A stretch of DNA of 64,000 nucleotides from Ypsolopha sequella (lineage: Eukaryota > Arthropoda > Insecta > Lepidoptera > Ypsolophidae): contig OW203997.1 of assembly GCA_934047225.1 (NCBI GenBank), positions 5,256,417-5,320,416 of the forward strand, given 5' to 3'. Positions within the stretch are counted from its first letter, which is position 1. The number at the start of each line of letters is the position of its first letter. Below the pieces are notes generated by a model that was not told the origin of the DNA, did no database searches, and saw only the letters and a program-made list of their open reading frames with translations. Both the position numbers and the translations under genes were made by a program. Below are positions 53,386 through 64,000 of this stretch, piece after piece.

Positions 53386-55738
53386 TAAATAAATAAATAA
53401 ATAAATTCTTTATTTACCAGACAAAAGTCCAAAATTACAATTAAATAAGTTAAGATTAGAGGAATAACATTCAATTAAATAATATAAGATTAGATTAGAT
53501 TTAAACACGAACAAAAACACGACCAAAAAAAAATACACGAACAACAATTATTTTTTACAAATTAAGAAGCAAAGCTTGTGTGGTACTTTCGCCATAGTTT
53601 ATGGAGCGGGCTTGCTTGCCATTCTCTCACTGCACCAATAATGGCGTTCTTAGATGCACATATCAAAGCGCGCGTCCCCGCAGAACGCTGACGCAAGAGT
53701 GCGCTCCATCCAACCCGGCGCGCCGCCCTCACAGAACATTCCGCTCGCACTGCAGTGGTACGGGAGTCGAAACAGCGCGCGCCACGCGTTGTTATATTGC
53801 ACGCGCATCCGCCGCATCGCCTCCACCGTGTGCGAGCACCAAAGCTCCACGGTGTAGACGCTCGTACAGAATGTGAGGAACAGCTGCTTCTTCACTTCTT
53901 TGGTGCATCGTTGGAAGCGTCTCGCAAGCATATTGGCTCGCACTGTTATCGCTCGTCGTTGGCGTTCGATGTCCGCTTCGTCGGACAGTCTGGTATTAAT
54001 GATGTGGCCAAGATAGCGTACTTCATCTACTTGCCTCAAAATGTTACCATTTAATCTAAGAGTTAGATTTGTGGTAGGTGTGTTAGGTGATTGAAACACA
54101 ATGTACTCGGACTTCTCAGCGTTGTAAACCATGTTATGGTCTTGTGCGTATTTCTCACATACCTCGAGTAGCTTTCTCATTGCTTTTATGGATGGACTTA
54201 AGAGAACCATATCGTCGGCGTAGCAGATGTTATTAACCATGGTTCCATGAATCGAGCAACCGACGTTAGTTCGTGCTAGTTCTTTGTTTAAGTCATCCAT
54301 GTAGACGTTAAACAATGCTGGAGAGATACTCCCACCTTGTCTTAAGCCGCAGTGCAAAGTTTGAGGTCTGGAGAGGGTGCTGTTCCAACGGACGACATTA
54401 TTTTGGTTTTTATACCAGTTACTGAGAACCCGTACTAATGGAGCAGGTGTCCCTCGGTTTTCAAGCTTCTGCCAGAGTATCTGGTGGTCTACTCGATCGA
54501 AGGCTTTGCTGAGATCGAGAAAACAGGCATGAACTGATGTACGCCGATTCCTGTAATACATGGCTACTTGCTTTAATACATAAATTGCAGTAGTTGTGGA
54601 GTGGTTGCTCTTAAATCCCATCTGATTCGGCTCAGTATTGAGATATGCCTCAGTTTTGGTCTGTAGAATCTTCTCTAATATTCGGGCCAAGATAGAGGAG
54701 AGTGCTATGGGGCGATAGTTGTTAGTACTGGAAATGTCTTTCTTCGAACTCTTTAGGACAGGTGTAATGACATTCAGTGTAAGAGCTGGTGGTATATACG
54801 CTGTTTTTAATATACCACTATATAGCAAGGCCAACGCTCTCATAGTATGGGGGCCGCTGTTCTGTAGATGCTCGACAGATAGTCCATCTAGTCCGGGAGA
54901 TTTCCCTCGCGTCATGCCCCTGACTATCTTACACACGAGATCCGCGGACACCTGTGTGCACTCGTCGCATTCGGTATCAATACCGGAGCGCGAGCGCTCT
55001 GTAGGCGCAGTCATATGCTGATGGTGTCGAAGTGGTGGTGGGGGTTGTGTAAATATGTTACTAAACTCATCAGCTATTTGTTTATCATCTGTTATGCCGT
55101 TAATATGGGATGAAGATGAATTCTTTGGCTTTATTATTTTATTAGTACGGCTCCAAAAGCTGGAGAACTTTTTATTTTTCATGTCACTGGCCAACTTGTC
55201 CATTAATATCTGGTCTTGTTTCTGTTGACAATTTGTCAAAGCACGTTTGAAAATGGAGCGCTGTTTTTTACGCTGCTCTGCTATGCTACCGTCGATCGGG
55301 CGGCCGGCCTCGTGCCAAAGAATAAGAGCCCGTTTAGATGCGGCATATGATTGCGCCACATAATCATTCCATCCGGGAATAATTCGCCTACAACCATTCT
55401 GGTCGCTTTTTCGCTTAAATGCAGTAATTGATGCTTGTTGCATAGTAGTTGTAAGCTTGTTACATAGTTCGTTGATTGAAGTGGGTTCTATATACGTAGA
55501 ATTATTAAGTAGTAGAAATTTTTCCAATTCTCCTTCGACAATTTCTGAGTAGTGGATAATTTGTGACATAGACTTTGGCTTCCAGGCAAATAGATTGGAT
55601 TCTGTAGTGTTTTTAATTTGGCATGTTATAGTGTCGGTTTGAATTTCTGTAATGTATATTCCAAAATAATGAAAACTATGTCCTATGTAAAATGGCGTAT
55701 ATCCTCTGAAAATATATATATATATATAACTATTGGAA
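53386..55738 (-). mobile_element. 5'-truncated non-LTR retrotransposon (LINE)
   Basis: The element reads right to left: linker and reverse transcriptase ORF, a 3' UTR of about 170 bp, AATAAAGAATTTATTT and a (TTTA)n tail at about 53386-53408. The apurinic endonuclease domain that should precede the reverse transcriptase is missing, and the 5' end is cut by a hAT-like MITE at 55739. The microsatellite tail instead of poly-A resembles CR1/L2-group elements. The clade is not resolved without alignment. Confidence 0.85.
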
Positions 55739-55866
55739 TATGTGGCGTGCATACAACTTTTTTCCGGAAAAGCAATCAGAAGGTCAAGTTTGACAATTAA
55801 AAAAATATGAAAAAAATTAAATAACACTTTGAAAAAAAAAAGTTTGTATGACGCCAGGGTAGGCAC
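53650..55866 (-). pseudogene. LINE ORF2 fragment with reverse transcriptase
   Basis: 738 codons. Residues 1-43 come from the MITE at 55739-56023, so the methionine at 55866 is not a real start. Residues about 160-245 are the pre-RT linker (IPGWNDYVAQSYAASKRALI). RT motifs: GKSPGLDGLSVEHL (321-334), NNYRPIALSSILARILEKIL (382-401), FLDLSKAFDRVDH (449-461), LRQGGSISPALFNVYMDDL (508-526) and catalytic YADDM (549-553). The tail has YTVELW and LPYHCSASGMF. Near 53690-53710 the frame slips: the expected continuation (LLRQRSAGTRALICASKNAI to KLWRKYHTSFAS) is in another frame ending at 53562. Catalytic residues are intact, but the missing 5' half and the frameshift make it dead. Confidence 0.88.
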
Positions 55867-56023
55867 TACAGTGAACTAGAGTGACTAGAGTGACTAGTGA
55901 GTGAACATTTTCATACAAACTTTTATCTTTCAAAGTGTTTTTTAAATTTTTTCATAGTTTTTTAATTGTCAAGCTTGACCTTCTGGTTGCTTTTCCGGAA
56001 AAAAGTTCTTTGCATGCCACTGA
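55739..56023. mobile_element. hAT-like palindromic MITE, family 6, copy 2
   Basis: The ends GTGGCGTGCATACAAC and TGCATGCCACTGA, with inner arms as in the copy at 43425-43684. It is flanked by TATTGGAA at 55731-55738 and again at 56024-56031, a perfect 8-bp target duplication as made by hAT transposases. It sits at the broken 5' end of the LINE and supplies that ORF with a false start. Confidence 0.88.
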
Positions 56024-56877
56024 TATTGGAAATTATGTGTTTGGAGATGACGCAACTATGCGTTTTAATAGAGATGCAAGTCACGCATTGTACCTCTCTC
56101 GCGCTTTGCGAATTTCTGTGCCCTTTTATTTTATTAATTTAATCCGTCACGCTTTGTAAAAAGAGTTTCCATTTTTAAGGGAACCCTGAAAATAAATGGC
56201 GTTATATCGAAATGTCAAATTTTAGCTTTCTATCCTTGTCTCAATTTCATGTGATGGGATGGTCGGAGACCCTTCCTGATATTGTTGCGGGGGTCTAACC
56301 ATCTTGTGGGCTCGTTTCACAAAATGTTTGTTTCCTCAAGACGCTGAGCGGTTCGTGACATAAATAAACTTCAACCTTTTTGAGTAATGTACAAAATGCG
56401 TGCCTTTCTCTACGTTGTGGATTAAACAACAAAGTTTGATCAAATATTTGAGCCAATTTAACACGAATGATGGATCCGAGCCATGATTTTGTCTTAGCGA
56501 AAATGAGAACTTAACAGATAAAAAATAGATAGTTAAACAATTAAAATAATGTAATGGACTCAAGTTATGCTTGTTATATATTAATAAGTTAGTTGTTTAA
56601 GAATAAAGATATTTAAATTATATTTATCAATTTTTAAATTATTTAAATCTGACTGTTTAATTCGATTTTTTTTTCTCAGTTTCGTTTACAGATAAAGTAA
56701 ATGATAATATTTTTATTTATTGTGTTAACCCTCAAATTATTATTTATTAATTGGATTGTAAATACCAAAAATTCATGATTTTGAAGCTACGAGTATTAAA
56801 ACATTGTAAAAAAAAACTGTTTTTGCATATCTATCTACATATCTCATCTCTTTCTCAGAGTATTATCACCCGTGGGT

Positions 56878-57021
56878 CTACCGCGTAATTCTCATTTTCA
56901 TCAACATCAACTTGAGATTGAAATTTGACGTGCTTGCGACGACGCCCGCCTAACTCTTTTGCACGCGTTGAATTTCGCATGCATTTGCTTTAAGTTGATA
57001 CAAAGAAAAATTACGCGGTAG
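56878..57021. mobile_element. small MITE with CTACCGCGTAATT ends
   Basis: CTACCGCGTAATTCTCATTT and CATCAAC at the left is mirrored by GTTGATACAAAGAAAAATTA and CGCGGTAG at the right. About 25 of 28 positions match. The centre is GC-richer. Confidence 0.8.
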
Positions 57022-57059
57022 AGTTTATTCTGTTTTAGTATTTTTTGTTATAGCGGCAA

Positions 57060-57170
57060 GAGAAATACATCATCTGTGAACATTTTAAACTGTCTAACTA
57101 TCACGGTTCATGAGATACAGCCCCAGTTTCCGGCTTCCGCAACTTCATCTTAACACCCAGTATTATTGAT
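57060..57170 (+). repeat. composite of two repeat fragments
   Basis: 57060-57122 is an inverted fragment of the GGGTTCCGTACC repeat (ACATCATCTGTGAACATTTT, TATCACGGTTCATGAGATAC). 57127-57165 is the end of repeat family 4 (GTTTCCGGCTTCCGCAACTT, CATCTTAACACCCAG). Confidence 0.75.
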
Positions 57171-57204
57171 CGACCGACTGATCTATCAACCTCCTTACCA
57201 AACG

Positions 57205-57330
57205 GTTTGATTAAAAACATAAAATTTAGGCTATAGTTTATTTACATGACGTATACCTCCACTAAGAAGGGGTTTTAGGATATTCTTACGAGATCGGGAG
57301 AAATGGGATCCACACCATGGCGTCCGCCAG
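57205..57330 (+). repeat. relative of the 14500-14814 element, one 18-bp unit
   Basis: ACCAAACGGTTTGATTAAAA, ACATGACGTATACCTCCACT, GATCGGGAGAAATGGGATCC and ATGGCGTCCGCCAGT. A single unit, ending CCAGT where the 14-kb copy has CTAGT. Confidence 0.7.
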
Positions 57331-57854
57331 TTGTATATTATTTGCGTACATTGTTTTAGACCGACAGTTGTTTTCTGAGCGTAATTAATTATTACCTACG
57401 ATTTCAATAAAACTGAACAATAAATTCTAGAACCAATGTCCAACATTGGCTCCAGTACGTTGCCTGAGGTCACGTGGGCAAACAAAGGGTTTCGCAAATT
57501 GCATTCTACTTTCATACGTATTTGTCATCGCTGACGAGCTGACATGTTTGCTATAGTGAACGCCACGGAAGAAGCCCCGCGTAGACAAGGCATTTTCGTA
57601 TTTATTCACTGGAAATACGTACTGACTTGAGGGGACTTCTTTCCTAGCATTCGGTCTAGCGGGGAGGATTTTCGAGCAAACATCTCTCGTTTAGGTTTGT
57701 CACAAGGACACGAGGATTTTGTGTTGCTTTTATGTAGGGTTACCAGAATGACGGAAACATTTTCATTTTATAATTTTTGGTACACATTATTATTTCTTGT
57801 TTTTTATTAAGCATCATCATTATACAATATCAACAAACACATGTCGGTTGTGTT

Positions 57855-58138
57855 TTAGGGTTCCGTACACAAAGGGTAAGGTAACCCTATTACTAAAACT
57901 CCGCTGTCCGTCCGTCTGTCACCAGGCTGTATCTCATGAACCGTTATAGTTAGACAATTTAAAATGTTCACAGATGATGTATTTCTGTTGCCGCTATAAC
58001 AACAAATACTAAAAACAGAATAAAATAAATATTCAAGGGGGCTCCCATACAACAGAATTGATTTTTTGCCGTTTTTATAGATAATGGTACGGAACCCATC
58101 GTGCGCGATTCCGACTTGCGCTTGGCCGGTTTTTTTTT
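57855..58138 (-). repeat. 'GGGTTCCGTACC' interspersed repeat, copy 2
   Basis: TAGGGTTCCGTACACAAAGG to GCGCTTGGCCGGTTTTTTTT. It matches 42365-42668 with about 10% difference. The T-run is the complement of an A-tail. Confidence 0.85.
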
Positions 58139-58189
58139 GTTTTCACATCAATGTTTAACAAAATTATTAGTTGACAAACACGAAACGAA

Positions 58190-59260
58190 AGCAGCACTTT
58201 TGAAAGCCTCTTAATGTAGATAAGGGGTGGAAAACATGGCAGATTCCTCCACTACGTTCCGAGCAAATAACGAAATTCCGCAACCCATGACGTCATATAA
58301 TTCTATGACGCACTCAACCTTTTATTGCCGCGACAGTAACGGAAATAGGGCTGAAACAATATCACTGTATCCTCCCAAAGTTCAGGGTTTTCTCCGAGTC
58401 CCATTCAATCCGACGTCTGGCTTTTATTACCAAGAAAATTGTACAAAACTTGAGCTAAGTCGTATCATTATTGATTATCATTAAGATTAATTATATCATT
58501 AAGATAAGATGGAAAATAGAAATGAAATGACAGACACCCACAGTGATAAAAAAATACATCTATGTTTTCCTTTTATGAAGTAAGTTTGTACAAATCACGT
58601 CAATTTATTCATATATTTACTGTCAATCTAATCTTTTGTAAGCTTCTATTTTACAAAGGAGACTGTTCTTTTTTGTACGGAAAGTGGTCTATGAACCAAG
58701 ATATATAATATTGTAGTTTTTACATTAGGTAACCCCAACTACACCTCTGTGCGAAAGGGCATCAAAATCTGACCCAACAATTTTTTCGGTACTTTTCGAA
58801 CAGAAAGAGGTGGCGTCAGCGTCTTCAAAGACACGGGTAGTTTACCAACGCTAGTATAACAGGCCACTTAATTAGTTCGGCGTCATTGCAGTCAAAAATG
58901 TAATAAATGTAGCTCATTGCAAAATCGCAGTTCTTATAAGTTCCTTAATTTATAATAACATTATTGTAATGAAAATACTTAACTAAAGAAAAATAATACT
59001 AATATATTTGACTTGAAATATCTCAAAACTGTCGGTTCAGATTTCGATGACGTCATAATAAAAAGATACCGTCCAAATGTGTACTTCCTAAAAAAAATTA
59101 CTCCTTTCGCCCAGTCTCCAGACTTTATAATGATTTTTTCTCGAGTGTCGATTTCACGGTGCAGTTGGTTTTTTTTTTTTTTTTGTAAAATTTGTTTAAA
59201 TGATATTTAGCTAGTTTGAACAAATAGTGTTTTTATCTCAACCAGAAACAATGAAATGAA
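58190..59260. other. unannotated DNA with an unsupported ORF
   Basis: A + ORF at 58227-58484 (85 codons, internal MADSSTTFRANNEIPQPMTS) has no recognised family. Its composition is less AT-biased than the flanks, so a decayed element or exon cannot be excluded. T-homopolymers of 10-16 lie near 58130 and 59168. Confidence 0.3.
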
Positions 59261-59264
59261 ATGA

Positions 59265-59415
59265 AATACATTTATTTATGTAATGTAGGTATAACAGATA
59301 CACTTAGTACAGCTAAGTTTTAATGTAATATAAGTAATAAATAATCTATGTGTATAGGTAATAGTTTTATGTCATAGATAATAATATGAGGAGGTATGCA
59401 GGGGAATAATAAAGC
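59265..59415 (+). repeat. dispersed repeat (pairs with 4275-4435)
   Basis: TTTATTTATGTAATGTAGGT, AATCTATGTGTATAGGTAAT, GGGGAATAATAAAG, same order as copy 1. Confidence 0.75.
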
Positions 59416-59689
59416 CAAGTTATTAAATAAAAACTCAGTTTTTCGAGCGCCACGGCTCAGAGTGCGCTATTCTAAACAATAATGAAATGTCATAGAATAT
59501 ACAGTTTTACTTGATGTAAAATGAGGTGCTCTAATCTCGAGTTACCCATATCCTTAATTCAACTACTTTTGATGTCTATGGTGAGCATCGAAATGATGAT
59601 GAGGATATTCAGAGAAATCCGTCCTGCTCCAACGCTTTTAATTTACACATGTCTATCCTTGGTGGAAGCGGGTGGCTCAGAAAATTCAG

Positions 59690-59780
59690 ATTCCTTTCGG
59701 ATCCTGAATGACTTATTTCTTTTCGGATCCTGAATGACTTATTGCCTTTCGGGTACTGAATGACTTTCGGATCCTGAACT
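59690..59780 (+). repeat. short degenerate tandem repeat
   Basis: CTTTTCGGATCCTGAATGAC recurs about every 20-27 bp, four times in all (TTTCGGATCCTGAATGACTT, TTTCGGGTACTGAATGAC, TTTCGGATCCTGAA). It is responsible for the end of the 59521-59733 ORF. Confidence 0.75.
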
Positions 59781-60118
59781 CACAATTTTGTGAAGAGACA
59801 ATTTTAAAACTATTTTCATTATAAAAAATTACTTGAAAAAAAAACGTACTATGAAGGTTTCTGGTTTCTAATTTAGCCTATATTCATGTAAAAATTCATA
59901 AAAAGGCCTGATAAAATTTTTAGTTCAAGCTTTTGTAAACGAGAATAATTTCAAGGGAAAACATCATCTCACATTTTATATTTATATTTTTATCCTGAAG
60001 TCCTCGGGCTCAGTCACGTTCAATCATTTAATTTGAAATGTGGAAGAATCGAGAGAAGTGTGTCAGGATCGTAGCACAGAGATCTGCTGTCTTTGGTGAA
60101 ATGTATGCAATATACATA

Positions 60119-60402
60119 TTTATTTATACATATATATATAATTATATTTATTCATTTAGCCAAAGTCATACCGGAGTCTTAGTAAGTGAATATAGTATTA
60201 TGGATCAATAACAAAATTTCTTATGTCGCAAAATGAGATGCTGAGCTCCTATAGTAAATGACTCGGGACTGGGCTTGCGTTTGTAGAGAACACGGAAAAC
60301 ATAATTTACGAATTTCACAAAAAGGGTCATCGTAACTTGATATTGAGTACTTACCGAGTCTTCACTATGAATTTGGCTGTATAAATAAATGTCACCTTCT
60401 AT
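60119..60402. mobile_element. palindromic MITE, family 4, copy 3 (diverged)
   Basis: TTAGCCAAAGTCATACCGGA and GTCTTAGTAAGTGAAT at the left mirror GTACTTACCGAGTCTTCACT and ATGAATTTGGCTGTAT at the right, with GTCACCTTCTATAT as terminus. The central palindrome is decayed. The ORF at 60205-60414 (-) is not supported. Confidence 0.7.
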
Positions 60403-60528
60403 ATTTCTTGCCATTTCCCGAAGAATCCTTATTACCTGGCAACCCTACAGCTTTCTCGCCACATCTCGTCTATGATTGACAGCACATATATCAATGGTGC
60501 AAATAGGTTTACGGCTTGTTTGCGGCCT

Positions 60529-60920
60529 TCACTTTCCCTGCCCGTGACCGGCGAAGTGCCGATCTCGGATGTGCAGTCCGTGTAGCACGGCCCTAATTGC
60601 TGGTGCCAATTTGAGATCCGAAGACATGTGGGTATTACGCCAGGGCCACAGCTTCAGGCTTCTGGCAGCGGCGCTTCTTGCTGCGCTTCCAGGCGGTTTT
60701 TGCGACGGGTTTTGCCCTGCCATGACACCCGCCGGCGCTTTCCACCGCATCGGATGTATAGCGCGCTCGCTCGCTCAAAGCGCTCGACACTAGGTTCGTC
60801 CTGTGCGCTCGATCACTGTTTCAACAGCCCGCCTCCCCGCACCCCGCCGTCCTGAGAGCGCAAGTCACTCGAAGCCGGACAAGACGCGCGAGCGGCGACC
60901 CAAGGCCGGCTCTATACAAC
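60529..60920 (-). other. GC-rich first-exon/promoter-like block
   Basis: The only long GC-rich, CpG-dense block in the window. On the - strand, CpG-rich sequence from about 60920 leads to an ATG at 60723 opening MAGQNPSQKPPGSAARSAAA and on to a stop at 60529 (64 codons). A CTCGCTCGCTC run lies near 60765-60775. No domain was recognised, and other frames are also open. A 17-bp inverted match (16/17) links 60644-60660 with 60977-60993. It may be the 5' exon and promoter of a gene reading left, or a GC-rich transposon. Confidence 0.35.
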
Positions 60921-61039
60921 TTCATACATTTGTACAAGATTTTCATACAAGAAGAACCGCTTGGCGCACCTCTCGAAGCCTAAAGCTGTGGCCGAACGGT
61001 TAGATGGAACTACCAACAAAGTATTGCATTTACGACTGA

Positions 61040-61240
61040 CTATCTTCTCAATTGGTGACGGACAGCGGCGTTAGTGGTGTGAGGGTTGCAGCACCGCGCT
61101 CACCAACGCGCCTGTCCAGCGTGTGTGAGTATGGGCTGATGGGCATCGCTTCCAAGAGTAGCAATATCTTGAAAAGACCTATGTCCAGCAGTGGACGAAG
61201 ACAGGCTGACTAACTAAGGGCTGATGGATGGATGGATGAA
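61040..61240 (-). repeat. SINE-like/LINE-tail repeat with (GATG)n tail
   Basis: CACCGCGCTCACCAACGCGC, CTGTCCAGCGTGTGTGAGTA, TGTCCAGCAGTGGACGAAGA and GATGGATGGATGGATG is the reverse of 13050-13210, with the tetranucleotide run at the 3' side. Read as transcribed it is + in sense (tail at right); the strand is given relative to the 13-kb copy. Confidence 0.7.
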
Positions 61241-61817
61241 TCTTCTCAATGCGGCGATAGCCCATTGGGTAGAACGCCGCCGTCACTTAAGACTGTACCT
61301 GAGCCTAGAGCATGACCAACTCCAGGCTATCTAGGATTTGTTTGAAGAAATTCGGACTCTCCTTGTATTGAAAAAAATATATTTGGTTTATTAATCTTTT
61401 CTCTAGGGATCTTACGTATAAAGAATGTACTAAGATTTATACTTTTGTCAAAAAAAAAATGTTTTGCACCCTTTTTTTTTGGTTTTCAAACGTTCACTTC
61501 AAGAACGCGGTTAAGAGATCAACTTGATTTTTTTTTCATAAAATAGGTAATAGAAATATGAAGGTACATCACCTAAATGCAATATTTTTTTCCCTACAAA
61601 ATATTTCAGTATTAGCTAAAAACACACCAATTTGTTGTTTCGCTGCGTGATCACTAGTGTTACGCGTCCAAGAAAATGAGGCCCAAGAGCCAACATATAA
61701 TCGCCTGTATGAAAAGCAAATAAAGTTTGCAATTAGACTTATTGTGCTGGTCGGGTAATAAAAAAAGTTGCTAGAGTATGCCATCTTCTTAATATTGAGT
61801 CAAATCGTTTTTGGTAC

Positions 61818-62230
61818 TTATGGGGCTATACCGTGAAAATTTACACTTTTTGAAGTTATTTATCTGCTCTTTTAATGAAGTTCCAAGTAAAATAAATTAG
61901 TATAACAATTTTGGGACCTTTTACTAGATTTTGGTCTATCAGAAACGCGATAGGAGAAATTTCATTCGTTAGAAATAATTATTGAAAGCAGGTCTAAATT
62001 TACACTTTTTTTGATATTCTGACAAATTAGGATAGCATACAGACTTGAAAAATATTTATTTAGATGGTTTTTAACTACACCTAAATTACTGGTTATGCAA
62101 TTTTTAGTAGCTATTTTAGTTAATTTTGCATTAATTTAAAACCTACTTTTTGACCATTTTTGTCCCTCTCGCTTCGGGTCTTTCTGCCTGGAGTAACGGG
62201 GACCTTCGCTAGCACGGTATATCAGCTTAA
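61818..62230 (+). mobile_element. TTAA-flanked MITE, family 2, copy 2
   Basis: GGGGCTATACCGTG at the left and CACGGTATATCAGC|TTAA at the right. The left TTAA has mutated to TTAT. The body matches 24513-24924 throughout in the same orientation. Confidence 0.87.
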
Positions 62231-62259
62231 GCAAGGTATTTGCATGGCTACATATTCTT

Positions 62260-62520
62260 CATGCTCCGTGGCGAAAAATCACGAAACTCAACGCACTCTT
62301 AGTATCGGAACCACTGTGTGATCTTTTCTCTGACATAATCACGGATGTGATTGAAAACTTGAAATTTTGCATGCGGTTAATGTTAAGTGTACATTGCAAC
62401 AAAAAAATATAAAGACAGGCGGACGGACAGACAGACAGACAGACAGACGGACAGACAGACAACAAAGTGATCTTATAAGGGTTCCGCACGGTTCCTTTTC
62501 ATTATGAATTCGGGCGGTTG
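62260..62520 (-). repeat. repeat with (ACAG)n microsatellite
   Basis: GGCGGACGGACAGACAGACA and further ACAG/ACGG units at 62416-62461, then AACAAAGTGATCTTATAAGG, GTTCCGCACGGTTCC. The CTGT repeats on the - strand give the spurious ORFs at 62259-62605. Confidence 0.7.
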
Positions 62521-63069
62521 ATAAAATTTCACCTTGTATGAGTCTTACTCTATATTTATTAATTCCATAATAAGATCTTGTAGGATATTCAATTTCAAAA
62601 TTCATTTACGTCATGTAAACATTTATTAAATTTTACGCTGCTATCTATTTTTTTTTCTATAAACACTTGAACTAAATAACAGTTTTAATGATACTGCCTC
62701 TTAACTTGCAACGATCGTAGATAACAGTTAACACTTTAACAATGTTAACCGAAGTTTTATTTGTCAATTAAGTTAAATTTAGTGCTCTCTAAACGATTAG
62801 TACTCTTAAGCTTAAGTTTGTTAACAAAACTTAACATAGTTTTGTTTGCGAAAAATGTTTGAATCCTTTTAACCTGTAATAGTCACTGTTTTCTGATAGA
62901 CACATAGCTTTGCGGTTGCACATTTTCACAGAGACACGACAGCTAACCAGACACCCGTCTTTCTCACTTATGTGTATATTAATAATCGTCATCATTACAT
63001 TATCATATCATCGTTATCAGTTTGCAATATTCTGTTAAACATCGCTACGTACCTATGCTATCCAAAATT

Positions 63070-63215
63070 CGGACTCAAGCACCGCCCGCCCGCCCATAAA
63101 CATGCTCTTGCAGGTAATTATTTTATGCGAAAAGGGGGGCGGGCGGTGATTGAGGTAGCAGTTGGAATACCATAGCAAGTGCTTTGGCAGAATATTGCAA
63201 AGTAGGGCCTATTTC
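63070..63215 (-). repeat. dispersed repeat family 5 relative
   Basis: CAAGCACCGCCCGCCCGCCC then, about 60 bp on, GGGGGGCGGGCGGTGATTGA form an inverted pair. GTTTGGAATAC-like, AGCAAGTGCTTTGGCAGAAT and ATTGCAAAGTAGG resemble 27925-28010. The ORF at 62972-63175 is not supported. Confidence 0.55.
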
Positions 63216-63269
63216 AATTATTCATACCCGCCTCGTTAGTTGAAGCGAATAGTACTACAATCCTTTCTT

Positions 63270-63345
63270 GGGTCAGTTTGTCTAACTTGGGTCGATTTGT
63301 CTAACTTGGGTCGGTTTGTCTAGCTTGGGTCGGTTTGTCTAACTT
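63270..63345 (+). repeat. 19-bp minisatellite, 4 units
   Basis: Units at 63270, 63289, 63308 and 63327: GGGTCAGTTTGTCTAACTT, GGGTCGATTTGTCTAACTT, GGGTCGGTTTGTCTAGCTT, GGGTCGGTTTGTCTAACTT. Confidence 0.95.
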
Positions 63346-63349
63346 TAAA

Positions 63350-64000
63350 ACTCAGCCTATTGAGGCGTAGAAAGTAGGTGATTCCGTATAATAGCAGACT
63401 TTCAGAAACTTTAATCGTTTACAGAACACAGAACCCATTGTAAATGTTGGTAGGCATGTCATGTTTACAGATTTACATGCAGGTTTCTGTCATTCCATTA
63501 CTATTTTACTAACCCATAAATCTAAACTACTACAGCCCTAATCAGAAAACTAACAACCACCGTTAACCTTAAGAGCGTAACAACCATAACTACGAAGTTG
63601 GCAAAAATGTGTCAGTAAAGTAAACCAACGCACGATAAAATGACGATAACGCGAATTTCTACTAGAGCAGGGCTTCTCAAAGTTTGGTACAGCCGTTCCC
63701 TACCTAGAGGAGCTCAAATTTGGACTGCTTTGAAAATATTTTTTTGTTTAAAAAGAAAACGAGTGTCTGAAAATGTACTACATCATTAACATTTTTGCAA
63801 TCAGCTCATAAAGCTCTTTCATTTAATACCCCACATGATAGGCTTGAAGTTTTTTCATTGACACCCAACAGAAAAAAAAATATCATCCATACATAAGAAT
63901 GATGACGTTATAAAAACCAAACAGCGCAATTAGAAAGTACACAAGAGATACTAGACCACAAGAAGAAAATTCGTTGCAACTTCCCTTGACAAGTTATCCT
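63350..64000. other. unannotated AT-rich DNA
   Basis: No gene or clear repeat was recognised. Confidence 0.35.

Noticed and set aside
62259..62605. Cysteine-rich repetitive ORFs (CPSVCLSV)
   Set aside because: Translation of an ACAG/CTGT microsatellite.

Overview
This is about 64 kb of AT-rich, intron-poor eukaryotic DNA, almost certainly from a moth or butterfly. The basis is a Lep1-type Helitron, tRNA-headed SINEs, many palindromic MITEs and LINE remnants of kinds common in Lepidoptera, and one spliced insect-type gene. There is no operon structure, no rRNA, no CRISPR array and no viral block. Most of the predicted open reading frames fall inside repeats or random AT-rich DNA.

Genes. Only one protein-coding gene can be read with confidence. 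It is a two-exon alpha-1,3-fucosyltransferase (GT10) on the + strand (exons 36324-37213 and 37555-37894, 409 aa). Weaker exon candidates are a signal-peptide exon on the - strand (44633-44716), a GC-rich first-exon/promoter-like block on the - strand (about 60529-60920), and two unexplained GC-rich blocks (12385-12585, 40224-40480).

Mobile DNA by region. 0-10 kb: LINE RNase-H tail fragment, Penelope GIY-YIG fragment, a perfect 8 x 55 bp minisatellite, a degenerate array of about 170 bp units, and the Helitron at 8798-9143. 10-20 kb: dispersed repeats, a Helitron-like element carrying an 18-bp minisatellite, a hammerhead motif, and nested palindromes. 20-27 kb: a run of MITEs (TTAA-flanked, hAT-like and nested), plus a perfect 38-bp hairpin. 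27-36 kb: a 117-bp tandem array interrupted by a 144-bp hammerhead-bearing insertion, two further hammerhead motifs, a tRNA-headed SINE, palindromic MITEs and a Crypton-like fragment. 36-38 kb: the fucosyltransferase. 38-64 kb: LINE fragments, including a 5'-truncated reverse transcriptase at 53.4-55.7 kb, hAT-like MITEs and several two-copy dispersed repeats.

Most notable signal. Four separate loci carry the hammerhead ribozyme core (CTGANGA, stem-loop, GAAA). One lies inside a 27-bp perfect outer stem and one starts a small insertion with a 10-bp target duplication. Together with the Penelope nuclease fragment they suggest a family of small hammerhead-bearing retroelements. Copy relationships were judged by eye within this window; database searches were not possible.
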